Shown here one piece after another: positions 35,135 through 44,476 of a stretch of DNA of 64,000 nt. Each line of letters begins with the position of its first letter. The stretch's first letter is position 1. The position numbers and the translations under genes were made by a program. The stretch covers positions 239,829 through 303,828 of the forward strand of contig NZ_SVEV01000001.1 of NCBI RefSeq assembly GCF_015057185.1. Reading direction: 5' to 3'. This DNA is from Pseudobutyrivibrio sp. (lineage in GTDB: Bacteria; Bacillota; Clostridia; Lachnospirales; Lachnospiraceae). The notes under the pieces were generated by a model. The model was not told the DNA's origin. It saw only the letters and a program-made list of their open reading frames with translations, and searched no databases.

Positions 35135-36598
35135 CTAAGCCTGGAAATCTAAGGTATTTCCATTTTCCATCATCATCTGAGCTATCAACATATCTTCGTC
35201 AGACATTATTCCTGTTAACTCATCTAAGTTGTTTAGATCAATTCTAGTATTACGTCTTGGAGCTTCTTTCCTCATTTGGTCGTCGCGTCTGCTTTCGTCT
35301 TGAGCGTTCTGTTCAAGATTTCTTTCAAATTCGTGAGTTCCAACTGAAACTTCGATTGAAGTAACCTTTGCTGAATTTTGATTTAGCTCCAATCTGAGGT
35401 TTGCCATTTGATTTTCAAGAGCTTGCTTTACTGCATCATTTTCTGTAAATATTTTTGCAGTAATTTCATCTCCTTTTTGAGTAACTTCCATAAAGATTTT
35501 TCCTAAACCTTCAGGATTAAGTGTTAACTCCATTGTTGTAGATTCGGTATCGGTCATAACCTTTGCCTGTTCCACAAGCTGTTGAACAATACTTTCAGCT
35601 CTAACACTTTCTCCAGTAGGAAGTGTAACTACCTGCTGTGCCGGAGTAAATGTAAGCTGTGGCTGTGGCCCAAAGAAATTATCACCCTCATTCAAATTGG
35701 CTTTTTCATGATTTAGCTTAGGAGCTTGTGCTCCTGTTTTTTCCTGCGAAAAGTAAAATTCATTTTTTGAATTATCATTGTCGTTCTCAAGCTGCGGTTT
35801 GTTTTCTACAGCGCTTTCTTCAACAGGTGTAACATCCTCCATAACCTTAACCTCTTCAGGTTGTTTTGGCATTCCCTGATTTTGAATATTAACTTCTGTA
35901 ACAATCTGCTGCTTTTCCACTGGAACGTAATCAACTACTTCCTGTGTTGTTTCAGCTTCTTGTTTTAAAACCTCAACTGGAATTTCAATCTTAGGCTCTT
36001 CTTTAGGAATAACTATTTCTTCTGGCTTAATATCTAAAGGCTGAATTTCCTTTAAATTTTCAAAAGAAATATTCAAGTCATCAAATAGCTGATTAGTAAT
36101 CTGAGTAACTTCATCAAGAACATTTTTGAAACTCTCATCCATCAACAAATTTACTGAATCGGTCTCTCCCGTAAGCTCAACAACAAGCTGTGCCAAATTC
36201 TGCGGATTAAATAAATCTAATATTGTAAATCCAAGGTTTTGCATAGCCTGCTCTAACTCTTCGGTGGTGACATCAAGTTCATCCTCTATGACTTCCTTAA
36301 TTTCCTCACCAGCCGCCATCACCTTCTCTTGAAGGTCTTCACGGTCTAAAGTCTTAGCATCTTCTGGTTTTATAGAATCAGCTTTTGCTTTAGCAGTAGG
36401 TTCAAAAGGTTTATCTTCAAGCTTCGGCTTGTTATTTTCGCCTTTCGCTACTTCTACTGGAGTCCCTGAACCAGCAACGTTTTTCAATGTGTTTTCAAAT
36501 AAGGTCTTGTCAGTTGAAACATTAGCTTTCTCACTAACACTTGCAACTTCAACTCTGCTTACCTGAACCAGCAAATTTGAAACATTGCTACTTGTCAT
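35135..36598 (-). CDS. fliK: Flagellar hook-length control protein FliK
   Basis: 487 residues, mostly Glu/Lys/Pro-rich and disordered, with a compact C-terminal domain (about 340-430) carrying ELTLNPEGLGKIFMEV, the FliK switch motif. It measures hook length and triggers the FlhB switch. Placed before flgD, as usual. Confidence 0.92.
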   Translation of the reverse strand: MTSSNVSNLLVQVSRVEVASVSEKANVSTDKTLFENTLKNVAGSGTPVEVAKGENNKPKLEDKPFEPTAKAKADSIKPEDAKTLDREDLQEKVMAAGEEIKEVIEDELDVTTEELEQAMQNLGFTILDLFNPQNLAQLVVELTGETDSVNLLMDESFKNVLDEVTQITNQLFDDLNISFENLKEIQPLDIKPEEIVIPKEEPKIEIPVEVLKQEAETTQEVVDYVPVEKQQIVTEVNIQNQGMPKQPEEVKVMEDVTPVEESAVENKPQLENDNDNSKNEFYFSQEKTGAQAPKLNHEKANLNEGDNFFGPQPQLTFTPAQQVVTLPTGESVRAESIVQQLVEQAKVMTDTESTTMELTLNPEGLGKIFMEVTQKGDEITAKIFTENDAVKQALENQMANLRLELNQNSAKVTSIEVSVGTHEFERNLEQNAQDESRRDDQMRKEAPRRNTRIDLNNLDELTGIMSDEDMLIAQMMMENGNTLDFQA

Positions 36599-36653
36599 GT
36601 AATTCCTCCTTTCACTTATTCTGTTTTCAAGCTGCTATAAGAACTTATATGAG

Positions 36654-37532
36654 CTATGGTTCCATCATTTTCGTAATGATTGCTGCATTTTCTGTATCCA
36701 TTGCAGCTAAAATATCTGCTCGGGTACTTGCATCCATACCTGAAAGAATCTCACAAACCAAATCAAAATCATCTGTCATAGTGTCAAATATGGCAGCTGC
36801 ATTTTTGGCTTTCATGCTGGAGTATACTTTTACGTAATCAGCAATTTCTTCGTCAATCTCCAATTGAGAAACAACTTGTTTGTAAATAGCTTCTGCATTT
36901 TCAGGGTCGATTGACTCATAATAAGTCTTATATTCATTTATATCGGGTGCCTCGTCTGAAAAAACAACCTCTTCATAAAATTTTTCTTTAGTTTCTTCAA
37001 AGGCAGCTTCATTAGCTTTATATTCAGCAAGCTCAGCCGCAGCAGCCTCAAGCTCTGCAATATAATCGCTGTTTTGATTATCTGTGGCCTTCAATTCCTC
37101 TACTTCCACTTCAAGCTCTTTGATTCTAGCCACAGCATCTTCCACTGTTGCATACTGAGAATACTCATCTGGCTCTTCTGGAATATACTCCTCTATTCCT
37201 GGTAAAATTCGGTTTACATATGGCACGTCCTTAAGGACAGGGAACAGCACTGTTGATCCAAATCCGCCAACATCCATCTTTACCAAGAACGCAAAAATAA
37301 CAAGCCAAATAAGAATAATAAGGAGTACTACAACGGCCATAATAATGTGTCCGCCAATACCTAAAGACTCCTCATCATCCTCAACTGCCTCGCCATTCTT
37401 TTTTGCCTCTTTTTTAGCCTTTTTCTCAGCCTTCTTGGCTTCCTTTGCAGCTTTTTTTGCCGCTTTCTTATCTTCTGCTGCGCCCTCGCCGCCAGCATTT
37501 ACATTGTCTTGAACTTCTGCTACATCTGCCAT
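36654..37532 (-). CDS. YlxF-like membrane protein with MgtE-N-type domain
   Basis: 292 residues. A Lys/Ala-rich cytoplasmic N-terminus (about 15-48), one membrane segment (about 57-82), a coiled coil (about 125-175), and a C-terminal helical module with VYSSMKAKNAAAIFDTM and ILSGMDASTRADIL, the repeat type of the MgtE N-domain also found in FliG and YlxF. The gene lies between fliJ and fliK, the place of ylxF in Bacillus. A role in flagellar assembly is inferred. Confidence 0.85.
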   Translation of the reverse strand: MADVAEVQDNVNAGGEGAAEDKKAAKKAAKEAKKAEKKAKKEAKKNGEAVEDDEESLGIGGHIIMAVVVLLIILIWLVIFAFLVKMDVGGFGSTVLFPVLKDVPYVNRILPGIEEYIPEEPDEYSQYATVEDAVARIKELEVEVEELKATDNQNSDYIAELEAAAAELAEYKANEAAFEETKEKFYEEVVFSDEAPDINEYKTYYESIDPENAEAIYKQVVSQLEIDEEIADYVKVYSSMKAKNAAAIFDTMTDDFDLVCEILSGMDASTRADILAAMDTENAAIITKMMEP

Positions 37533-37534
37533 AA

Positions 37535-37990
37535 CTATTCCCTCTCATTTTCTGTATTAAAGTAAGTGTAACTAACTAACTCGTCTGTAATCTTGCTTTC
37601 TTCCCTATCTATTTCATCTAAAAACTCTTCAAAAGCATGCTCTCTAAGCTTTTCATGCATCTTTCTTTCCATCATAACGGCATTTAATTTCTTTCGAGCA
37701 TTTTCCATAGCCTTTTGGGCCTTTGACACCTCTATCATCTGAGCTCTTAGTGCAACCTTCATAGATGCTATGGCGTTTTTACAGGTTTTGATTTCCTTTA
37801 TATCAATATCACCTACAGTCAATTCTCTAAGCTGTCTCTCATAGCCAGCCTGTTTAATCATTATGTCTCTAAGCTTTTGCTGCTCTTCATTGTATCTGGC
37901 TGTTGCCATACCAAAATTTGCTTTTTCCTGCTCTTCAATTTTCTTTTTTAATTCAAGAATGTTTTGCATTCGATAAACAAATTTTGCCAT
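37535..37990 (-). CDS. fliJ: Flagellar export chaperone FliJ
   Basis: 151 residues, almost all coiled coil (residues about 10-135), starting with FVYRMQNILELKKKIEEQEK, the family start pattern. FliJ links the ATPase FliI to the export gate and recycles chaperones. Directly follows fliI by 12 bases. Confidence 0.92.
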   Translation of the reverse strand: MAKFVYRMQNILELKKKIEEQEKANFGMATARYNEEQQKLRDIMIKQAGYERQLRELTVGDIDIKEIKTCKNAIASMKVALRAQMIEVSKAQKAMENARKKLNAVMMERKMHEKLREHAFEEFLDEIDREESKITDELVSYTYFNTENERE

Positions 37991-38002
37991 AGCAAATCAC
38001 CT

Positions 38003-39313
38003 CTAATCAGCAAATATTGCCGCCATTTCTTTTAAGATTTCATCATATTCAAACTTAGCATGAGTTTCCTGCAGCAAAAACGCATTAACAGCATCTATTT
38101 TTTGAATAGCATAATCAATGGATTTATTTGACCCATTTTTATAGGCTCCGATATTTATCAAATCTTCTGCTTCCTGATAAGTTGCCAAAACATTTTTTAG
38201 CTTTCCTGCAATAGACTTGTGCTCTGGAGTTGCCACTGCAGACATAACTCTGGAAATAGACTGCAAAACATCAATTGCAGGGTAGTGATTCTTTTGCGCC
38301 AGTTTTCTATTAAGGACAATATGTCCATCAAGAATGGAACGGGCTGTATCAGTAATAGGCTCATTAAAATCATCACCATCAACAAGTACAGTATAAAGGC
38401 CAGTGATGGAACCTACTGCAGCATTTCCCGCTCTTTCTAGAAGTCTAGGCATCTCTGAGTATACAGAAGGTGGATATCCTCTAGTTACTGGTGGCTCGCC
38501 AGATGCTAGACCAATTTCTCTTTGTGCCATAGAAAAACGGGTTAGCGAATCCATCATCAGCAGCACATCTTTACCCTGATCTCTAAAATATTCTGCAATA
38601 GCAGTAGCCGTAAGAGCTGCTTTTTTTCGTATCAAAGCAGGCTTGTCCGAGGTTGCACAAACAACCACAGAACGTGCCATACCTTCCTCTCCTAAATCGT
38701 TTTCAACGAACTCTCTAACCTCACGACCACGCTCGCCAATCAATGCGATAACGTTAATTTGAGCCTTTGTATTTCTAGCAAACATACCCATCAATGTTGA
38801 TTTTCCAACACCTGAACCTGCAAAAATTCCAATTCTTTGACCTTTTCCTACAGTAATAAGACCATCCACCGCCTTTACTCCCAGAGAAAGAGGCTCTTTT
38901 ATAATTACTCTAGCCATCGGATCAGGTGGGTCTGCCTCTGCTGGATACTCTGGTAGTTCATTAAATGCATCTAAATCTTCAACATCAGATGGCATACCAA
39001 GTCCATCTACCAAATGTCCAAGCAATTCATCTCCTACATGGATTCCCAAAGGATGGCCAGTGTTTTCAACCATGCAACCAACGCCTATTCCTTCAACATT
39101 CTCATAAGGCATCAAAAGCAGACGTTTATCTTTAAATCCGACAACCTCTGCTTTAACCCTTTGACCTGAGCCTTCTACTATGATTTCACACAAATCACGT
39201 AGCTTAGCCTCAGGTCCCACTGATTCAATTGTTAATCCAACTACCTTTACCACCTTGCCGAGAGATTTAAAATAGTCCTTCTCAGTAAGCTGCATTAATA
39301 AACTCTGGTCCAA
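38003..39313 (-). CDS. fliI: Flagellum-specific ATPase FliI
   Basis: 436 residues. Walker A AGSGVGKST at 165-173, catalytic and Walker B region (DVLLMMDSLTRFSMAQREIGL, shown in part: LLMMDSLTR), and GEPPVTRGYPPSV, all like F1-ATPase beta. It powers unfolding of export substrates. Start is TTG (39311-39313) with AGGAGG four bases before. Confidence 0.97.
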   Translation of the reverse strand: MDQSLLMQLTEKDYFKSLGKVVKVVGLTIESVGPEAKLRDLCEIIVEGSGQRVKAEVVGFKDKRLLLMPYENVEGIGVGCMVENTGHPLGIHVGDELLGHLVDGLGMPSDVEDLDAFNELPEYPAEADPPDPMARVIIKEPLSLGVKAVDGLITVGKGQRIGIFAGSGVGKSTLMGMFARNTKAQINVIALIGERGREVREFVENDLGEEGMARSVVVCATSDKPALIRKKAALTATAIAEYFRDQGKDVLLMMDSLTRFSMAQREIGLASGEPPVTRGYPPSVYSEMPRLLERAGNAAVGSITGLYTVLVDGDDFNEPITDTARSILDGHIVLNRKLAQKNHYPAIDVLQSISRVMSAVATPEHKSIAGKLKNVLATYQEAEDLINIGAYKNGSNKSIDYAIQKIDAVNAFLLQETHAKFEYDEILKEMAAIFAD

Positions 39314-39333
39314 TTTGCCTCCTAATGCCCCAA

Positions 39334-40233
39334 TTAACTTAGAGCTCTAATCTCTCTTATTAAGCCTTCGAGTTCTGTATCTATACTACAGTCAAAAATA
39401 CCACCATCTGTTTCTATAATGCACTGACTCTCATTCAAAAGTGGGTCTGCTATTATATCAAGTATAACCTCTGTCCCCACTTTACTTTGTATTTCTTCCT
39501 TTTTCCCTTTTATATATTCTGCATTGGCATCATTTACCTTAATTTGCATTTGGCCTGTACGTTCAATTTTCATTATGCAATTATCCAGCAAATGATATAT
39601 AACCTCTTTACGTCCGCTTAATTCAGCAGCAAATACTTTTTCAAATACTGGCAGACACATTTCAACCATTTCATGCTCTATTTCAATTTGTCTTGCCTTA
39701 AATTCATTTTGAATACGTTCAATTTCCTCCCGCATTTGTCTTTGTGACTCTTGCAATTCCATTGCCGCCCTTTGTGTCCCCTCGTTGTAGCCTTCTTTTT
39801 CGCCGTCTTGCCTAGCAAGATTTTTCATAGCATCAGCATTCAACTGAGCGGCATTTAATATTTCCTCTGCCTGAGCGTTGGCATCGGCGATTATTTGATC
39901 TGCATGTGCTTGAGCCTCGGCAATAATAGCTTCTGTATCTACTGTTACTTCAGGTTCGGCCTGTTGCTGCATTATAGTATCAGCAAGTCCTAGGAACTCA
40001 TCAACATCCATGCCCTCAGGAACATCCTCTCCAGCTTCTCTCATTTGTGCTAATCTACGCTCACGTTCCTCATCCAAAAGTTTGGCCTTATAAGCCTCTT
40101 CCTGCTTGAGTATCAGTTCTTTTGCCAAGGCATTGTGGTCTATTACAACCTCATCTATCTCCCCCTCTTCATCTGGCAAATTAGGAGCCACCATAAAACC
40201 ATAGATGACATTTTTACTAGACAACGAGCTCAT
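39334..40233 (-). CDS. fliH: FliH-family export ATPase regulator
   Basis: 299 residues: a charged N-terminus, an Ala/Glu-rich coiled coil (about 105-195, EAQAHADQIIADANAQAEE), and a C-terminal FliH/V-ATPase E-like domain (LLDNCIMKIERTGQMQIKV). It binds FliI. Its start overlaps the 3' end of fliG by 17 bases, so translation is likely coupled. Confidence 0.9.
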   Translation of the reverse strand: MSSLSSKNVIYGFMVAPNLPDEEGEIDEVVIDHNALAKELILKQEEAYKAKLLDEERERRLAQMREAGEDVPEGMDVDEFLGLADTIMQQQAEPEVTVDTEAIIAEAQAHADQIIADANAQAEEILNAAQLNADAMKNLARQDGEKEGYNEGTQRAAMELQESQRQMREEIERIQNEFKARQIEIEHEMVEMCLPVFEKVFAAELSGRKEVIYHLLDNCIMKIERTGQMQIKVNDANAEYIKGKKEEIQSKVGTEVILDIIADPLLNESQCIIETDGGIFDCSIDTELEGLIREIRALS

Positions 40234-41224
40234 CTGAACCTCCTCTTGAAATTACAATTTCTGCAGAATCTTCAAGCTTTCTAATAATACCTACAATCTT
40301 CTGCTGTGCTTCTTCAACATCCTTCATACGTACAGGGCCCATGAATTCCATGTCTTCCTTAATCATAGATGCAAGACGAGAAGAAAGGTTCTTGAAGATT
40401 GCAGATTGAACCTCTTCATTAGCACCCTTAAGTGCAACTCCAAGATCTGAGTTGTCAACATCTCTAAGCACACGCTGAATAGCTCTGTCGTCCAGAAGAA
40501 GAATATCTTCGAATACAAACATCTTCTTTCTGATTTCTTCTGCAAGCTCTGGCTCTTCGATTTCCAAAGACTCCATAATACGTTTTTCTGTACCACGGTC
40601 TACTGTATTTAAAATATTTACTACTGCATCAACACCACCGGCAATAGTGTAATCCTGGTTAATAAGAGATGAAAGCTTTCTTTCAAGAACTCGCTCAACC
40701 TCTTTAATAACCTCAGGACTGGTTCTATCCATCAATGCAATTCTTCTTGCTACATCTGCCTGCTTTTCAGGTGGCAATGCTCCAATGATAAGCGATGCCT
40801 GTCCAGCTGATAAATAAGACAAAATCATCGCTATGGTCTGTGGATGCTCCTCCTGAATGAAGTTTAGCACCTGAGAAGGCTCTGTCTTTCGAATAAACTC
40901 GAATGGACGAACCTGCAGTGATGCTGTAAGTTTTGTAATAACATCCTGGGCTCTGTCGTCTCCAAGCGCTTTTTCCAAAAGTTCCTTGGCATAGCCAATA
41001 CCACCTTCTGCAATGTACTGTTGTGCGAGACAAACCTGATAAAATTCTTCGATTACCTCTTCCTTGAGTGCAGGAGAAATACTTCTCGTATTCGCAATCT
41101 CAAGGGTAAGCTCTTCTATTTCCTCTTCCTTGAGATGTTTAAAAATCTGAGAAGACTTCTCAGGACCTAAGGCAATTAAAAGTATTGCGGCTTTTTGTAC
41201 GCCATTAAGCTCTTCTGCTGCCAT
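40217..41224 (-). CDS. fliG: Flagellar motor switch protein FliG
   Basis: 335 residues, three armadillo-like domains. EEHPQTIAMILSYLS (EHPQ motif) in the middle and the C-terminal torque helix with VLRDVDNSDLGVALKG carry the charged residues that face MotA. FliG couples stator to rotor. Four bases after fliF. Confidence 0.97.
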   Translation of the reverse strand: MAAEELNGVQKAAILLIALGPEKSSQIFKHLKEEEIEELTLEIANTRSISPALKEEVIEEFYQVCLAQQYIAEGGIGYAKELLEKALGDDRAQDVITKLTASLQVRPFEFIRKTEPSQVLNFIQEEHPQTIAMILSYLSAGQASLIIGALPPEKQADVARRIALMDRTSPEVIKEVERVLERKLSSLINQDYTIAGGVDAVVNILNTVDRGTEKRIMESLEIEEPELAEEIRKKMFVFEDILLLDDRAIQRVLRDVDNSDLGVALKGANEEVQSAIFKNLSSRLASMIKEDMEFMGPVRMKDVEEAQQKIVGIIRKLEDSAEIVISRGGSDELVV

Positions 41225-41228
41225 AACC

Positions 41229-42848
41229 TTATCCCCAATCCTCGTTTAGCCAATTTCGTAAAAGTTGAGCGACTGCCTCCGGCTTCTCGTCTACAAACTT
41301 TTCGATTAGTATGCGGGCCTCGGATTTCTCCGTATAGCCGATATCTTCCAGCTCCTCCTCTTCCTCTTCTTGGGCGGTAGAAGCAATAAGATCATCAATT
41401 GTAAGCTCCTGCTCCACAGGTTCTTCTTCCTCTGTCCTAAGACTTCTAAATACAACGAATCCAAGCATCGCAAAGATAAGAAATGCAAGAACAATTTGTA
41501 AAATATCTGTAATCTGGATTCCTGAGCCCTCTGAATATTGGAACATTGGAATCTCATAAGCTACAATTTTGACGCTAGTTGTTGGAAATCCCGTTGCTCT
41601 TGCAACGACTTCAACAATATCATCAGTAACCTCCATCTGAACTGGATCAGAATTAGCCTTTACAAATTCATCAAAGGTCTGACCTGCCTCGTCCAAAGAA
41701 CCATCCTTTTCCATTTGGTCTTCATTGTAAATTGCATATGTACGACATGTAACAGAAATAGATGAATCCTCTAAGCTTCTCTTTCCAATTTCATCCTTAT
41801 GAGTAGTGATTGTTTCGTCAGGCAAATAATCTCTTTCAAATTCTTCAGTAGAGCTCTCTGTAACAGAATTATCCTCCATAACATATGTTGTATCTTCGTC
41901 ATTAGAATCTGTTCCTGGTACACCACCATTACCACCAGTAGAATTCGAGCTAGAGCCTGATTCCCAATCCAAATAACCTTCAGTACGACCCTCATCAATG
42001 GAATAGTCATAGGATACCCAACTATTTTCATCAAAATTCATTGAAAGGTTTACACCAACAGATACAGTGTCATATAAATTTGTTCCTTCAAGAACCGTCT
42101 GTACTCTTTGTGCAATTTCATTTTTTGCTTTTTCTCTTACATCCTGATTAACAGAAGCCTGTCCTGCAACTGTGTCGTAGGATGGGCCTGGGAACAATAG
42201 ATTGCCATCTGTGTCCATAATGGTAATGTTATCGCAATTTTCATTACCTAAATTGGTTGCAAGATACTGTGCCAATCCAGCTACTGCTTCTTCACTCATA
42301 GGCTCTGATAAAGTAAGCATTACTGATGCCCAACCAGGCTCCTGGTGAGAAATCAATGTGCCATCCTCGTCAGGCAAATTAAGTGTTACCTCAGCAGTTG
42401 TAACCATCGATAAGCTTTCTATTATTGTAGAAAACTTTTCCTCTAAATATAATTTATATTTCTTTTGTTTATCAGCTTCAGTGGTAGAAAAGCTACCATC
42501 TATCGCATCATTTATGGAATATCCAGAACTAGGAATTGAATTAGAGCCTAGCAATATATTTGCCTCAGCTTCATCCTTTTCATTAATATAGAAAATGAAT
42601 CCGTCTTGACTAGTTTCGTAGGCAATGCCATTTTCATCAAGAATCGTTTTAACAGAAGCGGCTTGTACTCCATCCCCATTACAATTCACAAGCTGAATCA
42701 TAGTAGGTCTGGTAATAACTACCCCTAATATTATGAAAGACACAATAACAACAGCAGTAATTGAAACAATCAATATCTGCTGCCGCCTTGTAAATTTACG
42801 CCACCATTCCAATATCTTATTCAAAAGAGCTTGAATCTGTTCAGGCAT
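41229..42848 (-). CDS. fliF: Flagellar MS-ring protein FliF
   Basis: 539 residues. First membrane segment at about 25-48, two ring-building motifs with LDENGIAYET and AEVTLNLPDEDG, a Ser/Gly/Asn-rich loop, second membrane segment (about 440-462) and an acidic C-terminal FliG-binding tail (EEEEELEDIGYTEKSEA). Start at 42848: GGAGGAG is four bases upstream; the longer open frame to 42941 would translate direct repeats of the spacer and is unlikely. Confidence 0.96.
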   Translation of the reverse strand: MPEQIQALLNKILEWWRKFTRRQQILIVSITAVVIVSFIILGVVITRPTMIQLVNCNGDGVQAASVKTILDENGIAYETSQDGFIFYINEKDEAEANILLGSNSIPSSGYSINDAIDGSFSTTEADKQKKYKLYLEEKFSTIIESLSMVTTAEVTLNLPDEDGTLISHQEPGWASVMLTLSEPMSEEAVAGLAQYLATNLGNENCDNITIMDTDGNLLFPGPSYDTVAGQASVNQDVREKAKNEIAQRVQTVLEGTNLYDTVSVGVNLSMNFDENSWVSYDYSIDEGRTEGYLDWESGSSSNSTGGNGGVPGTDSNDEDTTYVMEDNSVTESSTEEFERDYLPDETITTHKDEIGKRSLEDSSISVTCRTYAIYNEDQMEKDGSLDEAGQTFDEFVKANSDPVQMEVTDDIVEVVARATGFPTTSVKIVAYEIPMFQYSEGSGIQITDILQIVLAFLIFAMLGFVVFRSLRTEEEEPVEQELTIDDLIASTAQEEEEEELEDIGYTEKSEARILIEKFVDEKPEAVAQLLRNWLNEDWG

Positions 42849-43003
42849 ATTTCTCCTCCCCTTTAGGTCCTTCTGATAAGGTGCTTCTCTTGGTCCTTCT
42901 CTCGGTGCTTTGCACCTACTCCAATAAGGAACAAGTGCCATTATAATCCGCTACGCGGATGTGGCACTTTTTGAGCGTAACCTTGGCAAAGCCAAGATTA
43001 CGC
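42849..43003 (-). other. Hairpin island between fliE and fliF
   Basis: Three strong hairpins. One begins on the last base of the fliE stop codon: 13-base arms (42975-42987, 42991-43003), triloop, one G-U pair on the minus strand. The second nests ATCCGC/GCGGAT (42946-42951, 42955-42960) inside AAGTGCCA/TGGCACTT (42933-42940, 42962-42969). The third is GGTGC/GCACC (42904-42916). Three near-copies of AGAAGGACC follow up to fliF. No U-run. Confidence 0.7.
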
Positions 43004-43305
43004 TATATTTGCATCTGCATTATCTGCTGATATGCTTCTAGAACTCTATCTCTTATTGCTACTGTGTATTGTAATGCAATATTAGCCTTTTGTTCAGCAA
43101 TCATCAAATCATGAGTGTTATCAGTCTCACCAAGCTGAAATGCCACCTGCTCTTTATTGGCTGTTTTCACCGCTTGATTAGTATCATCAAGTAATGCCAT
43201 TACAGAACTAAGCATGCTCTGAAATCCTTCTTGAGGATTAACCTTGCTTTCTGTGGTTGTGACTGGAGTTGTACCATACAAGCTCTGAATTGTATTAATA
43301 TCCAT
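43003..43305 (-). CDS. fliE: Flagellar hook-basal body protein FliE
   Basis: 100 residues. C-terminal signature MIAEQKANIALQYTVAIRDR followed by VLEAYQQIMQMQI is typical. FliE joins the MS ring to the rod and is the first export substrate. Its stop codon shares its last base with a strong hairpin. Confidence 0.96.
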   Translation of the reverse strand: MDINTIQSLYGTTPVTTTESKVNPQEGFQSMLSSVMALLDDTNQAVKTANKEQVAFQLGETDNTHDLMIAEQKANIALQYTVAIRDRVLEAYQQIMQMQI

Positions 43306-43331
43306 TTATAACTCCCCCTCTGCTACTAGAA

Positions 43332-43787
43332 TCATCCCTGACCTACAGATATTCCAGAAGTTGCCATAGACTTAATAGCCTGGAACGCTGTAACATTTGC
43401 CTCATAAGAACGGCTTGCATCTATAAGGTTTGTCATTTCAGTAACAGTATTTACATTTGGATATCTAACATATCCGTTTTCATCAGCATCAGGATGTGAT
43501 GGATCATAGGTCATGATAAAATCAGTCTCCATATCCTCTGATACTTTAGAAACCTTAACACCATTGCCATAATATTTATTGGTTGTATCCTTTAAAACAT
43601 TTCTAAAATTTGGTAGCCCTGCATTAAGCTGCTTTTCTTGGAAAGTAACTATTTTACGACGGTAAGGCCCACCATTTTCAGTACGAGTAGTGCTAACATT
43701 AGCTATATTCTCAGCGATAATATCCATACGGAACCTCTGGGCAGTCATACCAGAAGCCGCAATATCAAAAGGTTGGAATAATCCCAT
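43332..43787 (-). CDS. flgC: Flagellar basal-body rod protein FlgC
   Basis: 151 residues. N-terminus FDIAASGMTAQRFRMDIIAEN with NIANVSTTRTENG, and C-terminus with IDASRSYEANVTAFQAIKSM: both family ends of proximal rod proteins. AGGAGG upstream of ATG. Confidence 0.97.
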   Translation of the reverse strand: MGLFQPFDIAASGMTAQRFRMDIIAENIANVSTTRTENGGPYRRKIVTFQEKQLNAGLPNFRNVLKDTTNKYYGNGVKVSKVSEDMETDFIMTYDPSHPDADENGYVRYPNVNTVTEMTNLIDASRSYEANVTAFQAIKSMATSGISVGQG

Positions 43788-43815
43788 ATCAATACCTCCT
43801 ATAAACTAATAGCAA

Positions 43816-44211
43816 TTAGGTCAAAACAGATTTAAATCTAGAAAACTCGTTTTTCATGCTTGTAGTAAGTGTTTGATAACGAATCTGTTCTGAAGCAAGC
43901 TCTACGTTTTCAGTATCCATATCAACATTATTCCCATCAAGTCTATATGAGAAATTCTCATAATCAGTGTATTCTATTCCTTTTACCTGATTACCATCAT
44001 TATCTAGAACGTCTACCGCTTTATCTAACGTTCTTTGATGGGTCCCCATTAATTCCTTCTTAAGTACACTTTCAAACTCAATATCTTTTCTCTTGTAGCC
44101 AGGGGTATCATCGTTAGCCATGTTGTTCAGTATAAGAGATTGTCTACGCCAGCTAACATCGGCTGTATTATCCAATAAGTTAACATAACCAAAGGCATCT
44201 GAACTTAGCAT
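43816..44211 (-). CDS. flgB: Flagellar basal-body rod protein FlgB
   Basis: 131 residues, first gene of the fla/che operon. Contains RQSLILNNMANDDTPGYKRKD and a C-terminal ELASEQIRYQTLTTSM helix, as in FlgB. AGGAGG eight bases before the ATG. A promoter array lies 28-114 bases upstream. Confidence 0.97.
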   Translation of the reverse strand: MLSSDAFGYVNLLDNTADVSWRRQSLILNNMANDDTPGYKRKDIEFESVLKKELMGTHQRTLDKAVDVLDNDGNQVKGIEYTDYENFSYRLDGNNVDMDTENVELASEQIRYQTLTTSMKNEFSRFKSVLT

Positions 44212-44238
44212 AATTACACTCCTCCTAGATTACTTTTA

Positions 44239-44325
44239 ATTATAAGTTAAATTGTCTAAAATTCAAAGTATTTTTTACATTATATAGTGTAAATTAAATA
44301 TATTGTCCACTATAAGTAGTGTCAA
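44239..44325 (-). promoter_or_regulatory. Promoter/operator region of the fla/che operon
   Basis: Minus strand: TTGACA (44320-44325) with TATATT (44297-44302), 17-base spacer; and TTGAAT (44261-44266) with TATAAT (44239-44244), 16-base spacer. Two inverted repeats overlap them: CACTA/TAGTG (44308-44312, 44317-44321) and TTTACA/TGTAAA (44274-44279, 44288-44293). A weak CodY-box-like stretch AATTTTAGACAATTT lies over the second promoter (about 10 of 15 matches). Together this looks like a regulated region. Confidence 0.65.
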
Positions 44326-44427
44326 TTATCCTTATAGTCACATTTATCTGTTAATACATCAATCATACTTGAATAATGTGTACAAGTTATGAAAAATAAT
44401 GTGCTTTAAATAATTAAAAAATGGTAA

Positions 44428-44461
44428 ACAAAAAAGGACTTAAGTTGCCCTAAGTCCTTTT
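44428..44461 (-). terminator. Intrinsic terminator after codY
   Basis: Eleven-base perfect arms (44432-44442, 44451-44461) with an 8-base loop, starting 15 bases after the codY stop and ending in TTTTTTGTTT on the minus strand. It separates codY from the fla/che operon. Confidence 0.88.
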
Positions 44462-44476
44462 AAAACACAAATCCAT

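Noticed and set aside
42849..42941. Longer FliF N-terminus (31 extra residues)
   Set aside because: It would translate the direct repeats of the spacer, while GGAGGAG is placed right before the ATG at 42848.
44239..44266. Strong CodY binding site before flgB
   Set aside because: Only about 10 of 15 positions match the CodY consensus, so I report it as weak and not as a CodY box.
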